A stretch of DNA of 64,000 nucleotides. It comes from Micromonospora sp. MW-13 (GTDB taxonomy: Bacteria > Actinomycetota > Actinomycetes > Mycobacteriales > Micromonosporaceae). Under the pieces are notes generated by a model. The model saw only the letters and a program-made list of their open reading frames with translations. It had not been told where the DNA came from and searched no databases. Shown here piece after piece: positions 8,165 to 16,980 of this stretch. Where the stretch lies: positions 1 to 64,000 of the forward strand of contig NZ_QKKX01000050.1 of assembly GCF_003434305.1 (NCBI RefSeq), written 5' to 3'. Positions within the stretch are counted from its first letter, which is position 1. Each line of letters begins with the position of its first letter. A program made the translations under genes and the position numbers.

Positions 8165-9955
8165 GTGTGGGTGCTGGCCACCGCCGGGCACGTCGACCAC
8201 GGCAAGTCGACCCTGGTCCGGGCGCTGACCGGGATGGAGCCCGACCGGTGGGCCGAGGAGCGCCGCCGGGGCATGACCATCGACCTCGGCTTCGCCTGGA
8301 CCACGCTGCCCTCCGGTGGCACGGTGGCGTTCGTCGACGTTCCCGGCCACGAGCGGTTCGTGCCGAACATGCTCGCCGGCGTCGGCCCCGTCCCGGCCGC
8401 CCTGCTGGCGGTCGCCGCCGACGAGGGGTGGATGCCCCAGTCGGCCGAGCACCTGGCGGCGCTGCACGCGCTCGGGGTGTCGTACGGGCTGCTGGTGGTG
8501 ACCCGCGCCGACCTGGCCGACCCGGGGCCGGCCCTGGCGCATGCCCGCGCGGAGATCGCCGCCACCTCCCTGGGCGCCGTGGAGGCCGTGGCGGTCAGCG
8601 CGGTCACCGGGGCCGGCCTGCCCGAGCTGCGGGACGCCCTGGACCGGCTCGTGGCGCGGCTGCCCGGCCCGGCGGCCGACGCCCCGGTGCGGCTGTGGGT
8701 GGACCGGTCGTTCACCGTCCGGGGCAGCGGCACGGTCGTCACCGGCACCCTCGGCGGCGGCCGGCTGGCCGTCGGCGACCACCTCGAACTGGCCGACACC
8801 GGTGAGCCGGTGCGGGTGCGTGGCCTGCACTGCCTCGGCGTGCCCCACGAGCGGGTCGACGCGGTGGCCCGGGTGGCGGTGAACCTGCGCAACGTGCCCC
8901 GCGAGCGGCTGGGCCGCGGCGAGGCCCTGCTCACCCCTGGCCGGTTCCATCGCACCGACCTGCTCGACGTGCGGGTCGCCGGTGACCCGGCCGCCGACCT
9001 GCCGGCCACCCTCACCCTGCACGTCGGCTCTGCCGCCGTCGCCGTCCGGGTCCGTCCGCTCGGCCCGGACACCGCCCGGCTGCGGCTGGCCCGCCCGCTG
9101 CCGCTGCTCGTCGGCGACCGGGCGCTGCTGCGCGACCCCGGCCGCCACCACGTCGCCGGCGGGGTGACCGTCCTCGACGTGGCCCCGCCCCCGCTGACCC
9201 GGCGGGGGGCCGCCGCCGCGCGGGCCCGGGTGCTCGCCGGCCTGGACGGGCGACCGGACCTGGCCGGGGAGTTGCGCCGCCGGCTCCTGGCCCGCCGGGG
9301 CGAGCTGACCCGGATGGGGGTGCCGGTCACCGCCGCGCCGGTCGCCGGGGACTGGCTGGCCGACCCCGACCACTGGCGGGCCCTCGCCGCCCGGCTGGCC
9401 GCCGAGACCGACCGGTACGCCGCCGCGCACCCGTTGGAGCCGGGCGTCCCGGTCGACGTGCTGCGCCAGCGCCTCGACCTGCCCGACCGGGCGCTGGTGG
9501 AGGCCCTGGTCCGCCCGCCGCTGCGGGTGCGTGCCGGCCGGGTCGGCGCGGCCGGTGCGGACGCGCTGCCGCAGCCGGTGGCCCGGGCCGTGGCCCGGGT
9601 CCGCGCCGAGTACGGCGACCGCCCGTTCCAGGCCCCCGAGGCGTACCGCCTCGTAGACCTGGGCCTCGGACCCCGGGAGATCGGCGCGGCCGTGCGGGCG
9701 GGGGCGCTGCTGCGGCTCGCGGAGAACGTGGTGCTGCTGCCCGGCGCGGTCGACGACGCGGCCCGGGTCCTCGCCCGGCTGCCGCAGCCGTTCACGCTCA
9801 GCGCCGCCCGGCAGGCCCTGGACACGAGCCGCCGGGTCGCCGTGCCGCTGCTGGAGCTGCTGGACCGGCGGGGCGTCACCCGCCGCCTGCCCGACGACGC
9901 CCGCACGGTCGTCGCCCGCCCGGCTGAGCCGGGGGCGTCGCGGCCCCTGTCATGA
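8165..9955 (+). CDS. selB: Selenocysteine-specific elongation factor
   Basis: 596 residues from GTG 8165. It delivers Sec-tRNA(Sec) to UGA codons and binds the SECIS hairpin. GTPase motifs: GHVDHGKS (8-15), RGMTID (35-40, switch I Thr), DVPGH (58-62) and TRAD (113-116, in place of the common NKxD). Beta-barrel domains follow, then C-terminal winged-helix repeats (from about residue 350) that in E. coli SelB bind the mRNA hairpin. It is the last gene of the selenocysteine block; selD (selenophosphate synthetase) is not nearby. Confidence 0.95.
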   Translation: MWVLATAGHVDHGKSTLVRALTGMEPDRWAEERRRGMTIDLGFAWTTLPSGGTVAFVDVPGHERFVPNMLAGVGPVPAALLAVAADEGWMPQSAEHLAALHALGVSYGLLVVTRADLADPGPALAHARAEIAATSLGAVEAVAVSAVTGAGLPELRDALDRLVARLPGPAADAPVRLWVDRSFTVRGSGTVVTGTLGGGRLAVGDHLELADTGEPVRVRGLHCLGVPHERVDAVARVAVNLRNVPRERLGRGEALLTPGRFHRTDLLDVRVAGDPAADLPATLTLHVGSAAVAVRVRPLGPDTARLRLARPLPLLVGDRALLRDPGRHHVAGGVTVLDVAPPPLTRRGAAAARARVLAGLDGRPDLAGELRRRLLARRGELTRMGVPVTAAPVAGDWLADPDHWRALAARLAAETDRYAAAHPLEPGVPVDVLRQRLDLPDRALVEALVRPPLRVRAGRVGAAGADALPQPVARAVARVRAEYGDRPFQAPEAYRLVDLGLGPREIGAAVRAGALLRLAENVVLLPGAVDDAARVLARLPQPFTLSAARQALDTSRRVAVPLLELLDRRGVTRRLPDDARTVVARPAEPGASRPLS

Positions 9956-10089
9956 TCGTCTGACCGTCGCGGGGACCCGCTCCGGCGGGTCGTCACCGTC
10001 AACCGCGAACGGTCACGGGCGGCGGGTGGGCGAGGATGGTTCGGCGCGACGCGGCCCCGTGGGGGTCGGGGGTGGCCTAGCGTGACGGC

Positions 10090-10287
10090 ATGGACCCTTC
10101 GGCGGTCTGGCGGGACAAGAGCCACCGGTGGCGGATCGAGGCGTACCGGGCGCCGGACCTGCGGTTCGCCGTCTTCGCCACCAACGGCCCCACCGAGTCG
10201 GCCCCGCTGTGGCTGTTCGGGATGGCCGCCCTGGCCCGCTGGCTGATGACCCACGCCATCTCGCTGGACGACCTGGAGACCGACTGA
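10090..10287 (+). CDS. Small conserved-looking hypothetical protein
   Basis: 65 residues, ATG start, no recognised family. The protein is aromatic-rich with a short semi-hydrophobic stretch (SAPLWLFGMAALARWLMTHA) that could be an amphipathic helix. It follows selB by 134 bp in the same direction. Coding status rests on a clean start and typical high third-position GC. No function can be given. Confidence 0.5.
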   Translation: MDPSAVWRDKSHRWRIEAYRAPDLRFAVFATNGPTESAPLWLFGMAALARWLMTHAISLDDLETD

Positions 10288-10379
10288 GCCGGTCACCCCT
10301 CGTCCGGGGGAACCGGCGCCGGTTCCGGCGCGTGGGCCGGTGTCGCCTCCGTACCGTGCGGAGCGTGAAGGACCGAGGA

Positions 10380-10550
10380 ATGCGCACGGTCGTGGCGGTG
10401 CTCGCCGGCCTCGCGGTCATCTACTTCGGCAGCAAGGGACGCAGCGCCGACGAGGGTGGCGGGGTCTCCAGCGGGGTGGTGGTGCTCGCGGTGCTGGCCG
10501 CCGCGCTGGCCTGGCACCTGACCAAGCCGGGCGACAACGCGGCCAAGTGA
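10380..10550 (+). CDS. Two-helix membrane microprotein
   Basis: 56 residues if started at ATG 10380. Two hydrophobic segments (VVAVLAGLAVIYFG and VVVLAVLAAALAWHL) flank a short Gly/Asp loop and a Lys-rich tail, consistent with a small inner-membrane hairpin protein. An in-frame GTG at 10365 with CGGAG just upstream is an equally plausible start. No family recognised. Confidence 0.5.
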   Translation: MRTVVAVLAGLAVIYFGSKGRSADEGGGVSSGVVVLAVLAAALAWHLTKPGDNAAK

Positions 10551-10614
10551 CCGCCGGCCAGGCGCGGTGCCGGCAGCCGGCGCGGACCCCGACCGGGGGC
10601 GTCGGCGGGCTACG

Positions 10615-11268
10615 TCAGCGGGTGGCGGCGGTGCGGGTGACCTCCCCGGCGGACTCCTCGCCGAGGGCGACCCGGACCAGCGCCGAGGCGAACCGGCCGA
10701 AGTCGCCGCCCCCGACCAGCCCGGCCAGCCCGTCCGGGTTCGCCGGCAGGCCCAGGCGTCTCGCCCCGGCCAGCGTCCGCCGGTCGGCGTACGGGCGCAC
10801 GTCGGGCCACACCTGCTGCGCCTCGCGCAGGAAGATGTCCGCGCCGGTGGGGCCGATGCCGGGGAACCCGGTGAGCAGTCGCCGCAGCGCGGGCCGGTTC
10901 CCGTCGGCCTCCCGGTGCAGCCGGCGCAGGTCGCCGTGCCAGCGGTCCAGGCACAGCCGCGCACCGGTGCCGAGCATCGTGGCGGTCCGTTCGTCGTAGC
11001 GCCGGTAGTGCCCCCGGCCCAGCGCGTCGACCCGGTCCTGCCAGCCGGACGCCTCCATCGCCTGCGGGGTGCGGTACCCGGCGGCGAACAGCTCCCGGGC
11101 GGCGGCCACCGCGACCGACGCCCGGATCCGGGTGCTCAGCAGCGTGGTCAGCACCAGCAGTTGGTACAGCGGTCCGGGCCGGTCGGCGAGCCGGATGCCG
11201 GCCTCCTGCGCGTACGTGCGGCCCTGCCGGTCCAGCAGGACCCGCGCTGTCCTCCGTGCGTCTGCCAC
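10615..11268 (-). CDS. HhH-GPD family DNA repair protein (endonuclease III-like)
   Basis: 217 residues from GTG 11268. The core LLVLTTLLSTRIRASVAVAAA and the helix-hairpin-helix LLTGFPGIGPTGADIFL resemble the Nth/HhH-GPD base-excision glycosylase superfamily. Family members excise damaged bases in the cytoplasm. The conserved catalytic Asp of the GPD loop is not obvious, since the segment after the hairpin reads REAQQVWPDVRPYAD, and there is no C-terminal four-Cys FeS loop. Enzymatic activity is therefore uncertain. It may belong to the HhH-GPD 'endonuclease' subgroup common in actinomycetes. Confidence 0.7.
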   Translation of the reverse strand: MADARRTARVLLDRQGRTYAQEAGIRLADRPGPLYQLLVLTTLLSTRIRASVAVAAARELFAAGYRTPQAMEASGWQDRVDALGRGHYRRYDERTATMLGTGARLCLDRWHGDLRRLHREADGNRPALRRLLTGFPGIGPTGADIFLREAQQVWPDVRPYADRRTLAGARRLGLPANPDGLAGLVGGGDFGRFASALVRVALGEESAGEVTRTAATR

Positions 11269-11436
11269 ACCACCCGGGTACCCGGATCGGCGCGGCCCAC
11301 CCGTGCCCGGGTCCGACTGCCACGCCCCGGTGGCAGCCGGACCGTCCGGTGGCGGCGGAATGGGGGCAACGGCGGCGGGTAAGCCGGTGGCGGGCGCGGT
11401 CCACGCCGCGCCGTCCACCCGGAAGGGAGAACTCCC

Positions 11437-11643
11437 GTGACGAACCCGCAGCAGCCGGAGCTGCGCCGCAACGCACGCAACAACGCGGTGCAGGACGCCA
11501 AGGGGCCCGGCGCGTCCGGTCACCCCGGCCACCGTGGCACGTCCCAGGGCGACCGGGGCCGCACCGTGCCACGCGGCCAGCAGTCCCCGTACGGCCCGGC
11601 CGGCGGCCAGGTGGCCGACGACGACAGCGCCGACCGGGGCTAG
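11437..11643 (+). CDS. Small hydrophilic hypothetical protein
   Basis: 68 residues from GTG 11437 with a good GGAAGGGAGA ribosome site. The sequence is rich in Asn, Gln, Gly, Arg and Pro and looks intrinsically disordered, with no hydrophobic segment. It is convergent with the next gene, and the two stop codons share bases at 11640-11643. No function recognised. Confidence 0.5.
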   Translation: MTNPQQPELRRNARNNAVQDAKGPGASGHPGHRGTSQGDRGRTVPRGQQSPYGPAGGQVADDDSADRG

Positions 11644-12116
11644 CGCCGCCGGGACGAGGGCGGTCGCAGCCGGTTCCAGGTGGCTGCGGCCGCCATCCCG
11701 TACGCCAGGTGCGGCACGAGGTCCGACAGCCAGTCGATGCGGCTCCACCGGCGCGGGTCGGTCACCCCCAACGCGGCCATCGAGCCGTCCGACATCGCCA
11801 TCACGCTCCCGCCGAGCAAGGCCACCGCGGCCGGCAACGGGGTGCGCCGACGTCCCGCGAGCAGGGCGAAGGCGGTGCCGGCGGCGATGCCCATCCCGTA
11901 CCCGAGCAGGGGCCCGAGGCCCGAGCGGCGGTTGGCCGCGCGGTCCTCGGGCCCCAGGTCGACGTGGGCGAGTTCGGCCACCCGCCCGGCGCTGTCCTCG
12001 GGGGTGCCGCTGGCCGGTCGGGCGCGCAGCACCATGTCGAGGTAGCTGACCATGTTGAGCGCGGTGCTGCCGACCGCCCCGGCGATGGCCCCGTCGACCA
12101 GTTTGGTGCCGTTCAC
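11640..12116 (-). CDS. Hypothetical membrane protein
   Basis: 158 residues, GTG start overlapping the upstream gene's stop. Hydrophobic segments lie near residues 8-27, 70-88, 93-112 and 133-150, separated by a charged region, suggesting three or four membrane helices. It has Gly-rich starts (DGAIAGAVGSTALNMVSYLDM). No family identified. It forms a two-gene unit with the 69-residue gene at 12113-12322. Confidence 0.55.
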   Translation of the reverse strand: MNGTKLVDGAIAGAVGSTALNMVSYLDMVLRARPASGTPEDSAGRVAELAHVDLGPEDRAANRRSGLGPLLGYGMGIAAGTAFALLAGRRRTPLPAAVALLGGSVMAMSDGSMAALGVTDPRRWSRIDWLSDLVPHLAYGMAAAATWNRLRPPSSRRR

Positions 12117-12322
12117 TTCGGGTCGCCCGGTTCGCGCTCACCCTTCGGGCCGTACGTCCGCTCGCCCCGCACGACGCCGCGCTGTCCCCGGTCCTCCTGC
12201 AGGATCCGGTTGGCGACCTGGTTGGCCTCCTGATCGGCCGCCCGACCGGAGTTCTCGATCAGATCGCGCAGTCGCGCCCGTTCCTTGTCGTACGCGTTGC
12301 TGCCCGGCCGTGGTCCTGGCAT
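12113..12322 (-). CDS. Small charged hypothetical protein
   Basis: 69 residues from ATG 12322. It is highly charged, with repeated ARLRDLIENSGRAADQEANQVANRI suggesting one amphipathic helix. Similar short proteins are common in actinomycetes, but I cannot name the family with certainty. Its stop overlaps the start of the membrane protein downstream (GTGA), so the two are probably co-translated. Confidence 0.5.
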   Translation of the reverse strand: MPGPRPGSNAYDKERARLRDLIENSGRAADQEANQVANRILQEDRGQRGVVRGERTYGPKGEREPGDPK

Positions 12323-12485
12323 CGCCGCCTCCTGACGTCGCGGTGACCGTTGGTCACGCCGTCTACCCGCCTGCGCCGGGGCCAACCGTCGCCCCCCCGC
12401 CCGCGGTGTGCCGGCGGTCCGTGTCCGTACCGCCGCGGGCCGCCGGGCCCTGCGCGGGTCGACGGCCGGGCCCCGGGCAGCCGGC

Positions 12486-13367
12486 TCAGGCCGGGGCGCG
12501 GACCACGGCGACCGGGCAGTCGGCGCGGTGCAGCACGGCGTGACTGACCGAGCCGAGGACGAGGCCGGTGAACTCGCCGTGTCCCCGGCCACCGACGACC
12601 AGCAACTGCGCCGCGCGGGACGCCTCGGCCAGGGCGGCGGCGGCCCGGGCCCGGGTGAGCACCCGCTCGACCCGCACCGTCGGCCAGCGTTCGCCGAGGC
12701 CGGCCAGCGACCCGGCCAGCACCCGCTCCTCCTCGCCGCGCAGTCGCCCCTCGTCGTACACCAGGGGCTGCATGTCCCCCGGCCCCGCGGAGCCCGGGTG
12801 CCGGTAGGCGTGCACCGCGCGCAGCGCGACGCCGCGGGTCGCCGCCTCGTCGGCGGCGAACTCGACGGCGGCGCGGGCCGGCGCGGAGCCGTCCACCCCG
12901 ACCACGACCGGGCCGTCGGTCCCCTCGGCGCCGCGGGCGACCAGCACCGGGCAGTCGGCGTACGCCGCGACCTGGACCGCCACGGAGCCGACCACCAGCG
13001 CGGCGAAGCCGCCCAGCCCCCGGTCGCCGAGGACGATCAGCGCGGCGGTGGGGGACTCGCCGACCAGCACGGCGGACGCCTCCCCGTCGATGATCTCCCC
13101 GGTGACCCGCAGCCCCGGAACGGTCGACTCGGCGTGCTCCACCGCCTGCGCGACGAGGCGTTCGGCCTGTTCGCGCAGGCCGGCGCCGGGCGGCGCGTCG
13201 GGCACCGGGCCGAGGGGCACCCGCAGCAGCGGCCAGATGAAGCCGTGCACCACGCGCAGCGTCCGGCCCCAGCGCGCGGCCTCCCCGGCGGCGAGCCGGA
13301 CGGCCCGCAGGGCCGGCTCGGAACCGTCCACCCCGACCACCACCGCCGCGCCGTTGGCCGCGTTCAC
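12486..13367 (-). CDS. Tandem universal stress protein (two UspA domains)
   Basis: 293 residues with two UspA domains (about 6-145 and 153-291). Each begins VVVGVDGS and ends with the ATP-binding pattern G-2x-G-9x-G(S/T): GDRGLGGFAALVVGS and GGRGHGEFTGLVLGS. ATP-binding tandem USPs are common in actinobacteria and are often hypoxia or stress induced (DosR-type regulons in mycobacteria). GTG 13367 is preceded by GGAGGT. It is divergent from the methyltransferase gene, sharing a 126-bp control region. Confidence 0.9.
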   Translation of the reverse strand: MNAANGAAVVVGVDGSEPALRAVRLAAGEAARWGRTLRVVHGFIWPLLRVPLGPVPDAPPGAGLREQAERLVAQAVEHAESTVPGLRVTGEIIDGEASAVLVGESPTAALIVLGDRGLGGFAALVVGSVAVQVAAYADCPVLVARGAEGTDGPVVVGVDGSAPARAAVEFAADEAATRGVALRAVHAYRHPGSAGPGDMQPLVYDEGRLRGEEERVLAGSLAGLGERWPTVRVERVLTRARAAAALAEASRAAQLLVVGGRGHGEFTGLVLGSVSHAVLHRADCPVAVVRAPA

Positions 13368-13493
13368 CGCCGTACCTCCTCCGCCGTGGGCTCGCGGTCA
13401 GTATCCCGGTCGTCCGGGCGTCGCCGAGGCGATACCGCGCAGGGCGGGGCGCCGCTACGCTGGCCCGACACTTCACCGGAGGGAGCGACGCCC

Positions 13494-14246
13494 ATGGAAG
13501 AGGCCGACCGGCCGAGCACCGCCCGAATGATCGACTTCTGGCTCGGCGGGGAGGACCACTTCCCGGTCGACGTGGCCGCCGCGCGGGCCTTCGAGGGGGC
13601 GTACGGCCCGTGCGCCCCGCTGTTCCGCGAGCTGCGCGCGTTCCTCGGCCGGGCGGTGCGGACGATCGCCGCGGCCGGGGTGGACGGCTTCCTGGTCTTC
13701 GGCGCGGGGGTGCCCACCCGGGGCAACGTGCACGAGGCCGCCCCGGAGGCGACGGTGCTCTACACCGACGTCGACCCGGTCACCATCCGGCTCGGCCAGC
13801 GGATCCTGGCCGACAGCGACCGGGCCGGCTACGGCTACGGCTACGGCGACGCCACCGACGTCGGCACGGTCGACCCGGCGCTGCTGCACCGCTTCGTGCC
13901 CGGTTGGGGGCGCCGGCCCGTCGGGGTGGTCTTCCTCGGGCTGGCCGCCTTCCTCGACGACGCGACGCTGGCCCGCACCCTCGACGAGCTGTACGCGGCG
14001 GCGGCGCCCGGCAGTTTCCTCGCCGTCGACTTCGACGGCGAGGAACTCGCGGCGCACCCGCAGGCCCTGGCGATGATGGGGCCGCAGTTCCGGATGCGCC
14101 CACCCGCGGCGTTCGGCCCGCTGCTGGGCCGGTGGACGCCGACCGACGACGGGATCGTCCCGGTGGCCCGGTGGCGGCCCGCCGGCCCGCCGGCGGACCT
14201 GCCGGACGCCTTCCACGGCGGGTTGGCCACGAAGCGCTCCGGCTGA
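13494..14246 (+). CDS. SAM-dependent methyltransferase, PF04672 (DUF574) type
   Basis: 250 residues. The N-terminus PSTARMIDFWLGGEDHFPVD is the hallmark of the actinobacterial DUF574/Methyltransf_19 family. The core Rossmann segment is VDGFLVFGAGVPT, followed by VLYTDVDPVTI, where the acidic residue would bind the SAM ribose. The conserved DLGTGxPT motif is altered to VFGAGVPT, a conservative change. ATG 13494 follows CGGAGGGAG. Substrates of this family are mostly unknown. Confidence 0.8.
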   Translation: MEEADRPSTARMIDFWLGGEDHFPVDVAAARAFEGAYGPCAPLFRELRAFLGRAVRTIAAAGVDGFLVFGAGVPTRGNVHEAAPEATVLYTDVDPVTIRLGQRILADSDRAGYGYGYGDATDVGTVDPALLHRFVPGWGRRPVGVVFLGLAAFLDDATLARTLDELYAAAAPGSFLAVDFDGEELAAHPQALAMMGPQFRMRPPAAFGPLLGRWTPTDDGIVPVARWRPAGPPADLPDAFHGGLATKRSG

Positions 14247-14339
14247 CCGCCGCGCGCCACGGAGCCGACCGCGCCGGCCGGCCGGCTCCGGCCCTCCGTA
14301 TGATGCTTGCCCTACAGCAAGAGTTGTCGGAGGGGGAAC

Positions 14340-15527
14340 ATGTCGGACGTGTTCGGACCGGTGTCCCGCGCGCTGCGTGAGGCGCCGCCCGACCGGTTGG
14401 CCGAGGCCGCCGACCGGGCCGTCCGCGCCGGGTTGGACGCGTCGCGCACGGACATCTTCGTCGCCGACTACCGGATCAGCGGGCTGTGGCCCGTACTCGA
14501 TCCGGACCTTCCCGACGCCGGCTTCCTCGCCTGCCACGGCGTGGCCCAGCGCTGCTTCAGCAGCCAGCAGCCGGTGCTCGACGGCGGGGAAGACGGCCGG
14601 TGCCGGGTCTACCTCCCGTTGACGGTCTGGGGCGAGCGCCTCGGCGTGTTCCTGGTGGAGCTGCCGACCGCCCCGTCGGCGGCGACGGTCGAGACGGTGC
14701 GGGACATCGCCGGCGAGCTGGCGGTGACGCTGCGCGCGGCGGACCGGCAGACCGACCGGTACCGTCGGGCCCGCCGCCGGGAGCGGTTGAGCATGGCCGC
14801 CGAGATGCAGTGGGACCTGCTGCCGGGCCGCAGCGTGACGCACGGCGCGTTCCTGCTCGCCGGGCAGTTGGAGCCGGCGTACACGGTGGGCGGTGACCAC
14901 TTCGACTGGTCGGTGGACGGTGACCGGCTCACCGTGACGGTGCTCAACGGCGCCGGCACGGGCCTGTCGGCGGCGCTGCTGACGGCGGTGTCGGTCAACG
15001 CCATGCGCAACGCCCGCCGCTCCGGCGGGAGCCTGGTCGAGCAGGCCGAGCTGGCCTCGGACACCATCTTCTTCCAGCACCGGGGCGAGCGGCACGTGGC
15101 GACCCTGCTGCTGGAGCTGGACACCACCGACGGCCGGGTCCGGGCGGTGGACGCCGGGTCACCGCACGTGCTGCGAGTGCGTGGCCGGTCGGTCGCCCGG
15201 GTGCCGCTGGAGCAGCAGCTCCCGCTGGGCATGTTCGCCGAGACCCGGTACGAGGTACAGGAGTTCACCGTGGAGCCGGGGGACCGGCTCTTCGTGGTCA
15301 GCGACGGGGTGTACGCGGCGGCTCCCGGCGGCCGCGAACCGTACGGGGAACGGGCCATGGCGCGGTCCATGCGCGCGACGCGGCTGCAACCGGCGACCGA
15401 AGCAGTTGGTACGGTGATGCGCGGGCTGCAGTCCTACCACGCGGACGTCGATCTTCGCGACGACGCGGTGGTCGTCTGCCTCGACTGGCGTGGCCGGGAC
15501 GGGGCAGCGGTCGGCTGGGCGCGGTGA
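14340..15527 (+). CDS. PP2C-type (SpoIIE/RsbU) serine phosphatase with N-terminal GAF-like sensor
   Basis: 395 residues from ATG 14340 with AGGGGGAA upstream. Residues ~1-145 resemble a GAF-like sensor. A linker helix (YRRARRRERLSMAAEMQWDLLPG) leads to a SpoIIE domain with GGDHFDWSVDGDRLTV, RAVDAGSPHVLRV, DRLFVVSDGVYAA and DDAVVVCLDW. Such phosphatases act on anti-anti-sigma factors. The canonical D-G-x-G-H-G step is LNGAGTGLSA here, so one metal-binding position is changed (Asp to Asn) and activity may be weak. Its stop overlaps the MarR start. Confidence 0.8.
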   Translation: MSDVFGPVSRALREAPPDRLAEAADRAVRAGLDASRTDIFVADYRISGLWPVLDPDLPDAGFLACHGVAQRCFSSQQPVLDGGEDGRCRVYLPLTVWGERLGVFLVELPTAPSAATVETVRDIAGELAVTLRAADRQTDRYRRARRRERLSMAAEMQWDLLPGRSVTHGAFLLAGQLEPAYTVGGDHFDWSVDGDRLTVTVLNGAGTGLSAALLTAVSVNAMRNARRSGGSLVEQAELASDTIFFQHRGERHVATLLLELDTTDGRVRAVDAGSPHVLRVRGRSVARVPLEQQLPLGMFAETRYEVQEFTVEPGDRLFVVSDGVYAAAPGGREPYGERAMARSMRATRLQPATEAVGTVMRGLQSYHADVDLRDDAVVVCLDWRGRDGAAVGWAR

Positions 15528-16045
15528 CGGGGGCGGTAAGCGGAACACGAACGCGAACTCGCAGGGGACGTCGGGTGGAGGAACCTTCGGATCTGGCGGC
15601 GGCGATCGCCGCCGCCGCCGAGGTGCTCGTCGGCGTCCTGGACCCCGCGGGTTCGCGGCACCGGATGACCGTGTCGCCCACCCAGCTACGGGTGCTCTCG
15701 TTGATCAGCAGCCGCCCGGAGACCAACGTGAACCGGCTCGCGGAGCTGCTCGACGTGGTGCCGTCGTCGGCGAGCCGGCTGTGCGACCGGTTGGAGGCGA
15801 TCGGGCTGCTGCGGCGGGTCGCCGACCCGCGGGACCGGCGGGAGGTCCGGCTGGTGCCGACGGCCGCCGGCGGTGCCCTGCTGAGGGAGTTGGCGGAGCG
15901 CCGGCATCGCGCGATCGGCGCGGTGCTGGACCGGATGCCCGCCCGCACGCAGCACGAGCTGCTGCTGGCGCTGCTGGCGTTCGGGCAGGCGGTGGTGGCC
16001 GGCCCGGTGGGCGCCCAGCCGGACTCGCCGGCCCGAACGGCCTGA
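15524..16045 (+). CDS. MarR family transcriptional regulator
   Basis: 173 residues from GTG 15524, which overlaps the phosphatase stop. An in-frame GTG at 15575 would give a protein starting MEEPSDLAAAI and may be the real start, because the intervening residues are a basic, non-conserved-looking stretch. The winged helix is clear: NVNRLAELLDVVPSSASRLCDRLEAIGLLRRVADPRDRREVRLVPT. Co-translation with the SpoIIE phosphatase suggests a shared stress circuit; targets unknown. Confidence 0.8.
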   Translation: MTGAVSGTRTRTRRGRRVEEPSDLAAAIAAAAEVLVGVLDPAGSRHRMTVSPTQLRVLSLISSRPETNVNRLAELLDVVPSSASRLCDRLEAIGLLRRVADPRDRREVRLVPTAAGGALLRELAERRHRAIGAVLDRMPARTQHELLLALLAFGQAVVAGPVGAQPDSPARTA

Positions 16046-16063
16046 CCCACCCCCGTACCCCAT

Positions 16064-16236
16064 TGTCCTAGGACACCTTACGCGGCGTGACTCCCGCCAC
16101 AACCCGGGCAACGCAGCGGCGAGGCGAGCGCGGGCCCCGGGGAGCCGAAAGCGAGCCCGATATAGTGGCAGCGCAACTCACCGGCCGGCGGTCCCCGTGA
16201 CCGCGGGCCGACCAGGGGAGATCCCGGTCCGGGATC
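16064..16236. promoter_or_regulatory. Palindromes in the marR-pgsA intergenic region
   Basis: The 284-bp gap contains a perfect 12-bp palindrome TGTCCTAGGACA (16064-16075) just after marR, and an 8-1-8 inverted repeat (16220-16236). Either could be an operator, for example for the MarR protein, or an RNA hairpin. No coding sequence is supported here. Confidence 0.35.
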
Positions 16237-16329
16237 ACACAGGCGCCGGCGGAGCCCGGCCCGGCAACGCGCACGTCCTTCCGTAGCGCCCGCCCGAGGG
16301 CGCCGGACCGTGCTGCGGAGGGAGGTTCG

Positions 16330-16980
16330 GTGTCGCGTCGGCCGGCGGGGGCGTCGCCCCCGAAGAGCACCGGCGGTCCGGGCGTCGTGCCGAGCGGGGA
16401 CCGGATCCTCACCCTGCCCAATCTGATCAGCTTCGTCCGGCTGCTCGGCGTACCGCTGTTCCTGTACCTGCTGCTGGTCCCGCGCGCCGACGTCGCCGCC
16501 GTGGTGGTGCTGGCGATCGGGGGCACGACGGACTGGGTGGACGGCTGGGTCGCCCGCCGGCTGCAGCAGGTCAGCCGCCTGGGCGAGTTGCTGGATCCGC
16601 TCGCCGACCGGTTGTACATCCTGGCCACCCTGCTGGCGTTCACGGCGCGTGAGGTGGTGCCGTGGCAGTTCACCGCCGCGCTGCTGACGCGGGAGCTGCT
16701 GCTGCTGGGTTCGCTCGGCGTGCTGCGCCGGTACGGGTACGGCCCGCCGCCGGTGCACTACGTCGGCAAGACCGCCACCTTCCTGTTGCTGGCCGCGTTC
16801 CCGGTCCTGCTGCTGGCGCACGCGACGTCGGCGGCCACGGCGACGGTCGCGGGCGCGATCGGCTGGGGCCTGGCGTGGTGGGGGCTGGTGCTGTACTGGG
16901 TGGCCGGCGCGCTCTACGTGGTCCAGGCGGCGCGGCTGGTGCGATCGGTGCGGGCCGGGTCGTCGGGGGCGCCGGCATGA
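16330..16980 (+). CDS. pgsA: CDP-alcohol phosphatidyltransferase (PgsA2-like)
   Basis: 216 residues. The complete family motif is present: D68-x2-D71-G72-x2-A75-R76-x8-G85-x3-D89-x3-D93, which binds two metal ions and CDP-diacylglycerol. Five to six membrane helices follow. The enzyme transfers a phosphatidyl group to an alcohol such as glycerol phosphate, inositol phosphate or CL precursors; the acceptor is not certain. GTG 16330 has GGAGG 8-10 bases upstream. It heads the cluster syntenic with M. tuberculosis Rv1822 onward. Its stop overlaps the next ATG. Confidence 0.85.
   Translation: MSRRPAGASPPKSTGGPGVVPSGDRILTLPNLISFVRLLGVPLFLYLLLVPRADVAAVVVLAIGGTTDWVDGWVARRLQQVSRLGELLDPLADRLYILATLLAFTAREVVPWQFTAALLTRELLLLGSLGVLRRYGYGPPPVHYVGKTATFLLLAAFPVLLLAHATSAATATVAGAIGWGLAWWGLVLYWVAGALYVVQAARLVRSVRAGSSGAPA

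Noticed and set aside
6415..10296. 1,293-codon minus-strand open frame
   Set aside because: It is antisense to selC, selA and selB, with Arg/Ser/Ala-rich low-complexity translation; it is a shadow of high-GC codon bias.
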